Counted from the first letter of the stretch, positions 1 through 13,869 are shown. The stretch is DNA of 64,000 nt from Kwoniella botswanensis (GCF_036426115.1 NC_088599.1:4526001-4590000), one strand, 5' to 3'. The notes: generated from the sequence alone by a model not told the origin. Numbers and translations: made by a program.

Positions 1-2321
<2,321 letters not shown>

Positions 2322-2615
2322 CTTGTATGTTCCAGTGGTCCATCGGTCGCTGCGTGTGGATGATATTCTTGTTATACATGACCATCATCCAGATCGACAG
2401 TTGAACGAACAATGATGGAACTGGACTGGACGGTCATGAAAACAGAAATCTCAAAAATCACGTGATGACCAGATGTCGGAGTTCCGAACATACTCCGCTT
2501 GGCACGGGGTCCCCATTTGCTTACCTCGACAACTCTACAACCATATCTCCCTCCATCTCTGCCTCACCCTCTTCCTCTTCCTCTTTCATTAGCTATACAG
2601 TTCGCACAAGCAACA

Positions 2616-4606
2616 ATGACAGCAGCGGTCCACAACGGCATACCAAACGGAGTCGCATCAAGCTCAAAGATCGCTTCCTATCTCGCCGATGAAAGTAGGT
2701 TCGCCAGCATCGACAAGATCCTCGATAGGAGGGGACCATGGACCGATGAGAGGTTCGAAGGTGGGCAAGGTGTAAGTCAGCTCAGCACGCTATGCAGGAG
2801 TCCTAGACAGCTGATATATTCATTCACCAAGACGAAAGACTTCCTGAGAAACCAGAGTAAGATATTGGTAATCGGTGCGGGAGGGCTGGGGTGTGAGATC
2901 TTACAGAACCTTGCTTTGAGTAAGTCAACTAACTGTGCAGCCCCATCAAGCTATGGTAGATAAGCTGATGACGTATAATGGCATTAGCTGGATTCAATGA
3001 TATTCATGTGATTGATATGGATACTATCGATATCTCGAATCTCAATCGTCAATTCTTATTCAGGTGAGCTTTTATCACCATTCTATAATCGAAGTAAGCT
3101 CACAAAGCGTGTTCTCACAGGGAATCAGATGTAGGTAAATCGAAAGCTCTCGTGGCTGCCGAGTTCGTCATGAACAGAGTACCGGGCGTGAAAGTTACTC
3201 CGTATGTGAACAAATCTCAGCTGATTTTTTCCAGTGCCGACTCATCATGAGGCGATCGTAAGCTGAGTTTATCTGTTCTCAGATATCATGGAAAAATCCA
3301 GGATCATCCTTTATCATTCTATGAACAATTCAACATCGTCGTAGCTGGCTTAGACAGTATATCAGCTAGAAGATGGATCAATGCTACTCTCGTACAGATG
3401 GCTCAGGAGGATGAAGAGCAATTGAAGCCTTTGATTGATGGCGGTACGGAGGGATTCAAGGGCCAAGCTAGAGTTATATTACCTACTGTCACATCCTGTT
3501 ATGAATGCTCGGTAAGTCAGCCCCATCCATATCCGGACGGTCGCAAGTATAGCGGCTGATCAATGTTGCTCCACGTCGTGATAGATCGATATGCTCACCC
3601 CTCCCACTGCATTCCCTATCTGTACCATCGCCAATACCCCTCGATTACCTGAACATTGTATAGAATGGGCAAGTGTACTAGAATGGCCCAAGGTGCATAA
3701 GGGTACGTAGCGTTAAGCTGCCTCCCCCGTACAGCCTGTACATGGCTGAACAGCTGATTTGTCGTATCTAGACAAAAAACTAGATACGGATGATCCCGAT
3801 CACATAGAATGGTTATACCAACAAGCATCCGCCCGAGCAGCTCAATTCAAGATCGAAGGTGTCACTTGGGCTCTGACTCAGGGTGTGGTCAAGAATATCA
3901 TCCCTGCTATAGCGAGTACCAATGCCATCATAGCTGGTCAGTCATTCATAGCTAGATTGTAGACGTTCGAAACCTGAGCTGATTTACTATCTAGCTTCAT
4001 GCTGCAATGAAGCGCTTAAGATAGCTACGGCTTGCGCTCCTTACCTCAACAATTACATGATGGTGAGCTGGCAGTAGATGAGGCTAGCAATCAGCCAGCT
4101 GACATGACACTGCTTATGTTTCCAGTATGTCGGCAACGATTCCGTGTATACGTATACTTTCGAACATGAAAAACGACCTGAATGTCCGGTCTGTGGTGGA
4201 GAGAGCTTGACTGCCGATGCGGGTAAAGACTGGACTTTGGAGAGGTTTATCGAAAGTCTGACGAATAGACAGGATCTGTGAGTGATTTGAACTTCCGTCA
4301 AGTCCTGATACATATGATCTGCGAGATCGCTCTGTATGGACACTTCATTTCCGAAGGCTTGCTACCCCGACTTTCTCGTGGAATATTGAGCTGATCAACG
4401 CTAAATCATGTCATAGCCAAATATCCAAACCTTCTTTGTCATATTCGAAAGGCGCACTGTTCTGGCCATCACCTCCAGACGTATACGAAGCTACTAAACC
4501 GAATCTCGATAAATTGCTTGTAGATTTGTTAGGGGATGAAGAAGGTATTGTGGTCACCGATCCGGCTTTACCAGTCAGTGTGAATCTGTCTATCAACTAT
4601 GTATGA
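2616..4606 (+). CDS. UBA3: NEDD8-activating enzyme E1 catalytic subunit
   Basis: Seen: about eight exons join to a protein with the ThiF/E1 nucleotide fold: [19 protein letters not shown], then [16 protein letters not shown], the Zn-binding pairs CYEC and CPVC, and the catalytic-cysteine segment [19 protein letters not shown]. The C-terminal ubiquitin-fold-like part follows and ends ...SINYV. The length of roughly 430 residues fits UBA3. Known for the family: with ULA1/APP-BP1 it adenylates NEDD8/Rub1 and passes it to UBC12 for cullin modification. The ATG at 2616 is chosen because the protein that follows matches fungal UBA3 N-termini; the same frame is open further upstream to another ATG at 2499, but that segment reads as low-complexity promoter sequence. 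The introns carry typical GCTGAT-like branch sites. Confidence 0.95.
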
Positions 4607-5245
4607 TTCATTGCATACCATAGATCAGAGGTCTACGGATCATCGCGATGCTAGAAGTAGTAACCACTAGAGTTGTTGTATATATGCATATGTCAATAAT
4701 ATGCCTGGATCGTCATCATCACTTTGGGGATTTAAGGTGCACTCGTAGGTGTTTGCCGCTTTACGTTGTTTTCGTTTCAAAAGTCAAATTCGTCATTCTC
4801 ACTCGTTCATCTATTCCCTTTCAACTTATTTATACATGTATCCCATCTCGCATTTCTTGAAAGAATACCATCGTTCCCCACCCACAAAAATAGCAACATA
4901 CCTATACTTACTGCACTATCTTGTTGTTGTGCATACCTTGAATAAATCAGTTTAAGACATCTTGAAACCGCCGATTACCAATATCAACAAACTAAAACCA
5001 AATCGCAATATCCAGTTCCCTTTGGTCATCTTCCATCATCAAAGGATCATTCATCCATTTGCCAAATTCTCTCACTCGAATCAGACGAACAGTCTGCTCA
5101 AAGCCAAGCTAGTGTAGCTATAGGCAAACTGGTTCCTCAACTTCCACCCAAATCGGGGCCGTCTGCAATCCCATCCACATCTGGACTTATCGGCCCCTCT
5201 AATTCCACTTTACGGAGAAGGAACTTAGGTTATAATCCCAATGCA
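4607..5245. other. intergenic region; open frame upstream of next gene
   Basis: UBA3 3' flank and the 5' region of the next gene. No RNA gene or element seen. From 4946 to the ATG at 5246 the frame of the downstream gene stays open for 100 codons without an ATG, and its last half reads like real protein (see findings). Confidence 0.5.
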
Positions 5246-6527
5246 ATGAGTACCAGCTCTACATCCGACACCCCCCTCTTCGCGGGAACAGCCACCGAAA
5301 GTGGAGAAGCGAGTAGTACGAGGGGGTTGTTTCCTACTCAGAGTGGATCAAGGGGCAATAGTGATGATGATAGGGCAGGTAGTCCGAACGTTTACTATCT
5401 GGTTGTGAGTGTGCTTTTGTCGTCTTTCGATTGTTCACTCGGGGTAAAGTGATGGTAAGGACTCAAATGGAGATTCAGTGGAAGGCGATGAGCGGATGTA
5501 TGATTGTCTGGCATGGGATGATTAGTTCAGTGTGGGAAGATTTTGCCTTACCGCGCATCACCATTTTGTCAATTGCACCTCAGACTCGTCCCGATCCGCC
5601 GTTCGTCTTCATGGTGGTACCAAGCATGAATGCATAAGGCAATAAGCTGATTTATCCAACTGCAGTTCCTGGGTATCCTAGTAGTCCTCCTCATTCTCGC
5701 GGGATGTCTGGCTTTGAGAGCAGTAAGGATGAGAAGGCGTTATCGAACAGCCACTCAAATTGCTTTAGCAAGAGGCGAACCGATTCCTCAACCGGTCATT
5801 GATCCATATTGGCGTCTGGCGGGACTAGCAACCTGGACATCAGAAGGGTTTGACAGATTGGGTAATCTGGAGAGTGAGATGAATAGGCGTAGAGAGAGGG
5901 AAAGGGATAAGGAAAAGTTGAAGTTGAAACCTAAGATTTACGACTGCGTGGTCTGGGAAAATGAGAATAGGCTGCAGGATGGGCTGGATAGTGCCGAGGT
6001 AAGTGAGATGGATCATGTTGATCTGCGATTGCTGTTCTTGGGAATGTTTGGGAAAAGCATATTTGCTTGAAAACATTTTCGACAAATATCAATTTACCCG
6101 ACTCAGATGTTCTTATTTGATGATATTATGCTAATCAATGATCATTCAACCGCAGCCAATATCCATCCAATCCCTTCTTCTCTCCTCTCCACCACCTTCC
6201 ACATCCTCCAACCCACCTGAGGTATCCTCCCCGAGACCACTATTCGGCTTCCGTCAACGATCATCACCTTCACCCTCAGAAGTCCCAGTCCCACAAATCA
6301 CGCAAGTCAATAGAAACGTATCTGCAGGTGAACCAGTGCAGATGGGAGTAATAATTCAGATGCCTATCCCTCCAGACCAGCAGCACAAGCAGGACCAACA
6401 GCGGTATGGCGACGACGAAGAAGAAAGAGTGGGTTGGGAGATGGGTATGGAATTGGGTGTGTGGCAAGGTCAGATACGTAGTGAGGTGAAAGATGTTAGA
6501 GACAGTTCGGAAAGTTATCAGGCTTAA
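5246..6527 (+). CDS. single-pass membrane protein, uncharacterised
   Basis: Seen: three exons (5246-5404, 5666-5998, 6156-6527) join in phase with gtgagt/gtaagt donors and cag acceptors. The protein has a Ser/Thr/Gly-rich N-terminus, one clear hydrophobic helix around residues 51-74 (core FLGILVVLLILAGCLAL) followed at once by basic RAVRMRRRYR, then a charged region with a heptad-like E/R/K run and a disordered, acidic C-terminus. The basic flank after the helix suggests the C-terminal part is cytoplasmic. I do not recognise a named family. The start is uncertain: the frame is open for 100 codons before the first ATG, so an upstream exon or a non-AUG start is possible. Confidence 0.75.
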
Positions 6528-6752
6528 TCGGTGTGATACTCGGTTCTGTACGTGCTTGATAGGTATGACTGTTTGATTATAGAGAATATGTAGCATATGT
6601 GATCTGGTTGGTATAGGATATACAAGATATATGTACAGTATTTCTGATCAGAATATAATACTGATATCAAAATTTTAACGAAGGAAGTAAACTTGAGCGA
6701 CCATGGATGTGCTACAGCAATCTTAGTGCTAACATCCAGATCTTCATCAAGA

Positions 6753-7377
6753 TTAACTTTCCAACAATGCTTTCAACTCTCTATCCCCGATCTGATAATT
6801 CTTACCGGAATTACTAGAAGTAACGCTGGACAAGATCGTAGTATCATGATCCATATAACCCTCAAGGGTATCAGAGCCAGAGCCTGATGAATTTTTCTCA
6901 AGTTGCGATCTAGTTGTGTGTTTCTTTCTGTTTTTGACTCTTTGGGTGTTGATCATCTGTTGTGCTCTTCGTTGTTGCATCTTACTCGGGCAAGTGGTTC
7001 TGGCTACATAGGAAGGATGCCTGTGTGGATGACCGCTGGTGCTCAGGGTGTTCTCGCCACTTTGTAGAAACTGAGAATCAGGCTGGAGTATCTTCATTAG
7101 CAGAATCATTCTCGCCGTCAATCTCATTCTTCGACTCAATATTTGAATGGGATTCTACTTTTGATTCAGAGCCGGTACCAGACTCAGTCCTTCTCATACC
7201 CTTGGCTATTCGAGCTTGTTCATCAGATAAAGCGATTATACTTCCCCAATGAGTCTCGATGTAATATCTTGACTTGGACCGATCATATTGAATGGGCAGA
7301 CTTTCTCCCAATTCTGTTGAAGACGCTTTGTCGAATCGGGGTGAGGACGAGGGTGATCTAGTATCTGTAAACATCAT
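6753..7377 (-). CDS. uncharacterised protein, 5' end and one splice join uncertain
   Basis: Seen: two overlapping minus-strand frames both look coding. The upstream one (first ATG at 7377, MMFTDTRSP) contains RYYIETHWGSIIALSDEQAR and then an E/S-rich stretch. The downstream one holds a basic segment rich in Q, R and K (RRAQQMINTQRVKNRKKH) and ends RELKALLES. A 76-nt intron (7158-7083, donor gtagaa, branch-like gctaat, acceptor ctccag) joins them in phase. The frame is also open before 7377 up to about 7430 (reading SELRVRLE just before the Met pair), so an upstream exon is possible. No known domain recognised. It lies in tandem behind another uncharacterised minus-strand gene. Confidence 0.55.
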
Positions 7378-7419
7378 TTCGAGTCGAACTCTGAGTTCTG
7401 ATGTGGTAGAACGAGTCAA

Positions 7420-7762
7420 TGTATGGAATGCAAATCAGATAAAGAATGTATAGAAAGACAACGGTTCCATTACGGGAATATCAACAACTGCATGATTAGT
7501 ATGCTTGAGTATTATATCAGTCTTAAGATTGTTCTTAGTCGCACAGTATTCTGAACTTCCGATGCTCAAAGGATGTCCGATCGGAACAGATGATGACTAT
7601 ACTCATGCTCATACATGTACACTACTCTTCCATGACGCTGATCATGGAAACGATCAAAGGACTAGATGGTCTGTAGGGATAATCTATGTGGATCCATAAT
7701 CGACGATCATGTCATCATCGTGCACCAGGAGTTTAAACTGCATCAAGACCTGTCTCGATGTC
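7420..7762. other. gap between two tandem minus-strand genes
   Basis: Nothing recognisable. It may hold the promoter or an unrecognised first exon of the gene ending at 6753. Confidence 0.4.
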
Positions 7763-8383
7763 CTAATTAGCGAATAAATACAAATTCCAATCCCAATCAT
7801 CCTTGTTATCTTCCGACGACTCTCCGTAAGTCTTAATAGCATCTTGAATCGATACTCCGTGCTTATCTAAAATATCTTTGATCACCCCAACTAACGCCCT
7901 CTTCTTTCGGATGACCATTGCTTCTTTCGTACCTTCAATCACTTTCAAGTCGTCTTCACTGGGGAAAGTGGGGTGTTCGACCGCTCTCATCCATGCATCG
8001 GCCTTGGGAGCGGTGAGAGTCATCTTGGTATTTGCTCGAATGGTGGATGAGAATCTGGATGTATATGTGAATACACCCTTTTGGGAATCATATTCCAAAC
8101 TCCGTATTGGATATTCATCCATACCCTCTGAGGAGGGAAGGAATGTTGATGATGAGGGTAAAAACCCTTGTGAGTTTCCAAGACGGTTTTGCATCTTAGA
8201 TGGAACAGGTCTGTATTTGAGGAATCTCGTGTCTCCGATAAGCTCACTGGATTTGGAGTATGATACTGGTAAAGTTCCTGTACTGTTGCTATCGATTCGG
8301 GAGGCGGAGTCTTGTCTGGTAGGTGAGGGTGAAGAAGGGGTGCCAGTCGATGTAGCAGGAGGGGTCAAGTTAGGGTGAGTCAT
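7763..8383 (-). CDS. uncharacterised 206-residue protein
   Basis: Seen: one uninterrupted minus-strand frame from ATG at 8383 to TAG at 7763. The N-terminal 45 residues are Pro/Ser/Thr-rich. The middle has a compact-looking region with regular hydrophobic spacing (RSLEYDSQKGVFTYTSRF; DAWMRAVEHPTFPSEDDLKV) and a helical-looking region (RALVGVIKDILDKHGVSIQDA). The C-terminus is acidic and aromatic (DDWDWNLYLFAN). There is no signal peptide or membrane helix. It is not a family I recognise. The lack of introns is unusual beside its intron-rich neighbours. It is divergent from the RING gene. Confidence 0.7.
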   Translation of the reverse strand: MTHPNLTPPATSTGTPSSPSPTRQDSASRIDSNSTGTLPVSYSKSSELIGDTRFLKYRPVPSKMQNRLGNSQGFLPSSSTFLPSSEGMDEYPIRSLEYDSQKGVFTYTSRFSSTIRANTKMTLTAPKADAWMRAVEHPTFPSEDDLKVIEGTKEAMVIRKKRALVGVIKDILDKHGVSIQDAIKTYGESSEDNKDDWDWNLYLFAN

Positions 8384-8952
8384 ATCGAGTCAGTAAGTTA
8401 TTGTAGAGAAGATTTGGAGAAGATAGAAGGAGACGCTCAGTATACATCGATGTTTTATACCATATATACCAAAGCATTCCATTCCATCCATACTGTCCCT
8501 GGTGGCAAAGTGCAAAGAGTGCAGAAGAAAAGGAGGTAATCTTGACTAGTCGTGCTTTGAAATATCCCACAATTGTTCTACCAGACGACCATCTTCGCTT
8601 ACTTATGCTTCAACTATGTGGGTCTGGGCCTTATTTACGCTACTGAGGAAGAGCGGAGTATTTCTCACATATCATAACACAGCATATAACATCTTTTGAC
8701 ATGAGATTTGTCACAAGTTGTATCACCACCTGAACAGAGGACAGGGGAGAGTGGAGGGTGGTTAGCACCCTTTTAACCGGTGATCATTCCAGCTACGTAA
8801 CTCATCAACACTTAACACATGACCACACACTTAGTCACGACACATGCACCCTAACATACAACTACAAATACATGCACCATGATAGGTCAATATGAGGATA
8901 TGGATCCTACCTCATCTATCGCCTACCGACAGCCTGCAGATTTGTATCCAAT
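8384..8952. other. divergent promoter region
   Basis: 569 bp between two divergent starts. It contains an upstream ORF for the RING gene (8879-8956) and A/C-rich tracts with repeated CACA/ACACA around 8800-8880. No other feature seen. Confidence 0.5.
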
Positions 8953-8956
8953 ATGA
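8879..8956 (+). promoter_or_regulatory. upstream ORF overlapping the RING gene start
   Basis: A 25-codon frame (MIGQYEDMDPTSS...) begins with ATG at 8879 and stops with TGA at 8954-8956; the TGA overlaps the main ATG at 8953 as ATGA. If transcribed, this geometry could couple translation of the main ORF to termination and re-initiation. The transcript start is unknown, so its presence in the mRNA is inferred. Confidence 0.4.
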
Positions 8957-9829
8957 GCCCTTTCGACTTATCTTGTATAGGTTCAGAGCTAGATACAGCC
9001 AGACGATCTCGTGCCATTCCAACCTCAACTAGTCCTACTCCTACCCCGACAGCAGATCGACCATTGCCTGCGCTATCATCTTCAGTAGAATCGGACACTT
9101 CTACTATACTAGAGGATATACCATCTGAGGATGAGGCGGTAGTATCCAAGTACGATGATCAGATTTTGAACAAGAAGAAGGAAAAGGAGACGAACCACGA
9201 ACGACCTTATCCTTTATGTCTCCTTTGTCTTGATAGACCGCCTTCTGCTGTATTATTACCTTGTAAGTCTATCTCGACTCATTACATCTATCTTATACCA
9301 AAAGAAAGCAGACATGATGACACCCAAGCGGTTATCCCCAAGCTAACACACACTTAAAGGCTGTCATCTGAATCTATGCTACATCTGTGCTCCCCTCCTA
9401 ATCCATCGATCTACCAAAATCAAGTGTTCTACTCCACCTATAACTCTATCATCCAACGATCTTTTGCCTGCAGACATATCTGAACGACAGATAGAATCGG
9501 AGACAGTGACTGAGACGGACTGCTCAAGGATCCCTTATAATCAGATTCTCTATCGAGCTACGTTGAATCATCCGAAATCTCGGAAATTGGGGTCAGGAGG
9601 GTATAGACCTCCGGTAGAGAATCATCCAGGAGGGGAATATACGGCTGAAGGGATTTTACAATCCCAGCAAGACCTAGGGAAGGAAGAGAGTGTAGTTCAA
9701 GGTGGTAGGATTGTCATGAGCGATACTTGGAATGGTATAGGACGACAGATAGGTGGGGTAGATGAGGGTTCAAAATGTTTGGTATGCCGAGCTGGAGTCA
9801 AAGGTTGGTTGAGGGTTTATACTGGCTAG
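8953..9829 (+). CDS. RING-type zinc finger protein with a long loop inside the RING
   Basis: Seen: two exons (8953-9262, 9360-9829) give 259 residues. The zinc ligands read C89-x2-C92, C104-x1-H106-x3-C110-x2-C113, and a last pair C243-x2-C246 near the C-terminus (CLVCRAGVKGWLRVY). This is the C3HC4 order, and the final CxxC plus short basic tail resembles the IAP/MIB/CGRF1-like class. The insert of about 129 residues between the third and fourth ligand groups far exceeds the usual spacing. The intron splits the Cys104 codon. The first 80 residues are disordered and Ser/Thr/Pro-rich. Inferred role: E3 ubiquitin ligase. A uORF overlaps the ATG. Confidence 0.8.
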
Positions 9830-10251
9830 AAGCGACAAGGTGGTACTCATGCCGTGGACGTCAACCCCCTCAATAGCTTTTGTATTCTACTGTCGTAGTT
9901 GGATTTCGTGTTTGTATTTGTATCTGTGAGATATTACTGTACGAGTATTGTACAATCAGCATTTGTTGGTATCTCTATCTGACCGTTTGTAAGATATATA
10001 TATACAGCCAACAATTGTAAATTGGAAATATTGTACATATGCATGTATGATGATATAGTGAATGCACAAAGTACTTCTTTTGAGGAGATAAGATAATATT
10101 GGTATAAGGAAATGATTAAGAGTTGAAAACAGTATAAGTAACTTCATTACCTGACCACATCGACATGATACCTTCTCCACCTTGTATATATCCAGATTTC
10201 AACCCTCGCGCTATCGTCCTCTGAGTATGACAATCTCATTCGACCTTTCAC
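9830..10251. other. convergent intergenic region
   Basis: 3' flanks of the RING gene and eIF4E. AT-rich tracts such as atatatatacagc near 10000; no gene seen. Confidence 0.5.
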
Positions 10252-11831
10252 TTAGATGATGATCTTGTTCTTATTACCTTTCTTCTCACTGTCCTTATGA
10301 CTACATCAATCGCAGAAAATTGAGATCAGTAAACGGTCATCCTGAAATGATTCACACAAATGAGCTTAGCTTACCTCTCAAACATGATTTCAGTCTGGAA
10401 TCCGCCAGTGACCAGTTTCTGATCGAGCTCATATCCCAATACAGAAACTTTGAAGTGTTTACCGATGGTGAGAATCCGAGCCATCAGAGGGTCAGAGTCG
10501 GTAAGGGCTGTGTCGGGTGCGGATCGGGTCCAGATTGAGATACGGTAGCTGTGGAATATGAAGTGATACGACGGATAGGAAGTAATGGACGGAAAGGAGT
10601 GTCAATGGATAATTGGAAAAAAATAAGACAAGGTATAAGCATGATCCATATAATCGTTCGACCTATGTTGATCCAACGCAACATCACTCACAAAGCAGGT
10701 CTCGAAGAGACAATCACACCGGTCACCAAGTCCGATTGAGTTGGAGCGGGAGCTTCTTTGTCGTTTGGTCCAGGAAGGGGGGTTTCGAAAGTCTCACCGA
10801 TGGCAGCGAGCATCTACAAATATTCCAATACCATGACGGTTACCATCATTTAGCGCGACTGTTCATGGACAGAGTGCAACACATCTGAAAAATAGATAGC
10901 AATCACTCACGGTATAAAGCCACATCTTATCAATCGCACCTTTACTCTTTTCTTTAGGCACTTGAATCGACCATTTACCACCGTTCTTGTTCTTTGGGTC
11001 TTCCCACGCAGGCATGATACCGTCCTAACACACAGAATTATCAGCTCACAGTCCCTTATCGAGTAATCGTATTGTGATGCATGACTCACTTTGAACAAGT
11101 AGTAGTTGGCTTTACCAGGTAGTTGCGAAGGTGGGATGATGTTGTTGTATAACCCCCAGAATTCTTCGACGGAATCGAATGCAACTACTTTTCGGATATC
11201 TTCCATCCACCCCCCTAAAAATCATTGAAAACCAGGTATTAGCGATTCAGCCTTTAATGCTAAAAAAAGATTAAGGCTACGGTCGTTGGATTTGAACCGC
11301 AAAAGCCAAGTCAAAATGGATATACCAACTCACCATGTGTTCCTGAGGGAGTCGCTGGTGTGGATGAAGGTGTCTTGGGTAAGAGTTTTGATTGTGGTGA
11401 GTCGAAGAATAACGTCCAGGTGGAGTAGAGGGGGTGCTACCAGGCGGGTCGATAACGTGTGTCAGTAGATGTACAAGATAACAGATGGATGATAACAGCG
11501 CTTCGCCCTCGTGGATCATTTGTCATTCCATAATGAATATGTCGCCCTCCATACCACTGCCTGCTACATCATACTCGCCCCCGTCCATTTGTGTTAGATG
11601 AAAATCATTACTCACCTTGACATTGAATCGACTGGCATCGTCAAAGACAGTCTTCACCTTCCCATCATCCTGTTCTTGATCATCTTCATCTCTGATCTCA
11701 CCATCTTCAAGTTCCTGGCTGTCATCTGGTTTGGGCGATGAAGAGGATGAGATGGAAGCCGCCGCGAGAGCATCGGCAAGGGCATTGGCGTTGGCTGTGG
11801 AAGCTTGCGGGGGAAGGGTGGCGGCGGACAT
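10252..11831 (-). CDS. TIF45/CDC33: translation initiation factor eIF4E (mRNA cap-binding)
   Basis: Seen: minus-strand exons join to a protein with the eIF4E core: HPLYSTWTLFFDSPQ, HGWMEDIRKVVAFDSVEEFW, GLYNNIIPPSQLPG, YYLFKDGIMPAWEDPKN, GGKWSIQVPK, then the FYRISIWTRSA strand, ending ESHKDSEKKGNKNKIII. The cap-stacking tryptophans correspond to HGW and PAWED, with the Glu after the second Trp kept. The N-terminus is long and disordered: Ala-rich, then acidic. An extra Ser/Thr/Pro-rich loop (KLLPKTPSSTPATPSGTHG) sits just before the first cap Trp and is longer than in animal eIF4E. Introns are longer than average here (about 100-190 nt). Known role: binds the m7G cap and eIF4G. Confidence 0.95.
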
Positions 11832-12397
11832 GGTGTGATTGGGTTTTAGAGATATATCTAATTTGCTGAGAGTCTAGTCTAAGCCTAGTATATATTTATG
11901 GAGTTGTCGGATGGTCGTGTGGGACTCGGTCGATTGATATCCGATGATTTCCCAAGTTGTTGTAGAGAAGGGAACGGTAGATGTCTTAGTAATGTTCTTC
12001 GTGGTTGGTTTCGGGACACGGAGATGTCTTTTTTTTCGTTGATGCGGGTCTGTCCCTTTTCGGTTCGGAATCTGATTGATTGTTCGTTCTACTTATTCGA
12101 CCAGCGGTCTGCTTGAGTCCTGCTGGTATATATAGAGAACAAAGATGGATTCGGGTTGATGTTTGTACACGATTGCGTATAGGTTGATGATGAACAAAGG
12201 ATTACGAGTAGATATAGCCCATCGTCGTTTCCCCGTTGTTCGAAAAGATGAAATCCAGGGTTTTCACTCTTGCGGGTGCATGTCACGTGATCACTCCTCA
12301 CCACACCCAAGGATGGCCGACGATAACACGATACTCTATATCTACAACCTTGTGTTCAGCATCATACTTCACTCACACACACACGCAAGCAAGCAAC
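11832..12397. other. divergent promoter of eIF4E and VPS51
   Basis: 566 bp with no gene. It contains TCACGTGATC near 12285, a CACGTG E-box. The VPS51 frame is open upstream of its start to 12236, but this reads as promoter sequence. Confidence 0.5.
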
Positions 12398-13514
12398 ATG
12401 TCATCCTCGCCCATACCGCGAAGGCACTCCGAGATGCCCTCTCGATCGACGCCTCCCCGGAGGATCAGCACCTTCACCGATTCTGGCGGGGGGACACCAG
12501 GGGAAATGAGGAGAGGAAGTAGTGCAATTGGCGCTGCGAGTGCTGAACAACGTAAAGCAAGGAGAGAACAATTTAGGAATTTCTACGGTATCAAGGAAGG
12601 TCCCGGTTCAGGTCAGACTGTTGACTCGCCTGTGGATCCTGCAAACGGGAATCCATTGGATATAGGTTAGTCAAAATTCCCTTGCACCCCTCCGATCAGT
12701 AAGAAAGCTGATAACACATCGCAGATTCCACTTCGTTCAACCCTTCTGCATATTATGAAGATCTGATATCGAAGAGTAATCTAAAGAAATTGATGGAGAA
12801 AGCTTCTATCTTGAATTCAGGTGAGCCCATTTCTCAGCTTTCTTATAGTAATATGGATAGCTGATATGACACGTGAGATGATCAGATATAGGTAATTTAG
12901 AAGGATCTAGACATAGTTTAGTATACAATCATCATCATCAGGTAAACTTCTATACCACCTACATCAATATACAACTCAAACCAATTTACTGATATAATAT
13001 TTAATGTACCCTATTATGATGCGTACAATAGCTGTTCTCAGCTGGAGATACGATATCAAAATTGAATTCCCGTACACCCCAACTCTTATCCATCGTTGGC
13101 GAATTGCAGGAATCTTTCTCCAAGATTGAACAATTGATAGACTCGATATCTATCAACGATATCAAAGTCCCCCAAGAGGATATACCAACACCAAACAACG
13201 ATGAGAGTGGGCTGATTTTGGAGAGTTTGAGGAATGGGAAGAGGAGATTGGAATTGATGATACTGGCGAAAGGTAAGCTTGACACAATGTACTTACTGGA
13301 ATAGCGTACAAAGGCAGAAGCTGATGCATATACATTTGTGCGTGTAGGATCGCCAGAAAAGATACGGTCAACCCATGACGAGTTGGTGCGAGAAGTCAAA
13401 GATACGGATACAGATGGAAGTATCAATAATAATCGAGAGATTCAAGCTATCTTAGAAGAGATAGAAAAAGTGGTACAAAGTTACCTCAGAGACAAAGATC
13501 AGGCTACAACGTGA
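12398..13514 (+). CDS. VPS51: GARP/EARP tethering complex subunit VPS51
   Basis: Seen: exons join to MSSSPIPRRHSEMPS..., then the Vps51 signature QFRNFYGI, STSFNPSAYYEDLISKSNLK, KLMEKASILNSDIGNLEGSR and HSLVYNHHHQLFSAGDTIK. A helical remainder with a coiled-coil look follows (EIQAILEEIEKVVQSYL), ending DKDQATT. The N-terminal 60 residues are Ser/Pro/Arg-rich. At about 275 residues it is closer to the short yeast form than to long animal Vps51. Known role: with Vps52, 53 and 54 it tethers endosome-derived vesicles at the trans-Golgi, working with Rab6/Ypt6, which is also in this window (33.9 kb). Confidence rests on the conserved N-terminal helices. Confidence 0.88.
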
Positions 13515-13869
13515 AGAATACACTTGATGTTAGACCTAAATGAAAGTAACAGATTCAATCATTGTAAGTACCTTTATGTTTGGCATCATTCCGCCTTGTT
13601 TTCTTAAGCATTCAAATTACCTCTCATCCCGATCGTTGTAGAATGGAAAATTCATTACTTTGGCTAGAACCGTATTGCATGCTGATGGAATGCTCATTCA
13701 TAGATTGGATATCCAAAATCAGATAAAGCCATGTTGTATATTACCTTGCATAGGATGTTGATAATGACATAACGATTGATAAGACGTAATGGATATCATT
13801 GTATGAAATACCATGCAAATAGTTGAACTAACACGACCGTCATAAGTCTTCTGTAGTCCATATGATCTC
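13515..13869. other. convergent intergenic region
   Basis: 3' flanks of VPS51 and DBP6; AT-rich, nothing else seen. Confidence 0.5.

Noticed and set aside
11280-11295. ggatttgaacc, which on the minus strand reads GGTTCAAATCC like a tRNA B box
   Set aside because: Flanking bases cannot form the T stem or acceptor stem, and it lies in an eIF4E intron.
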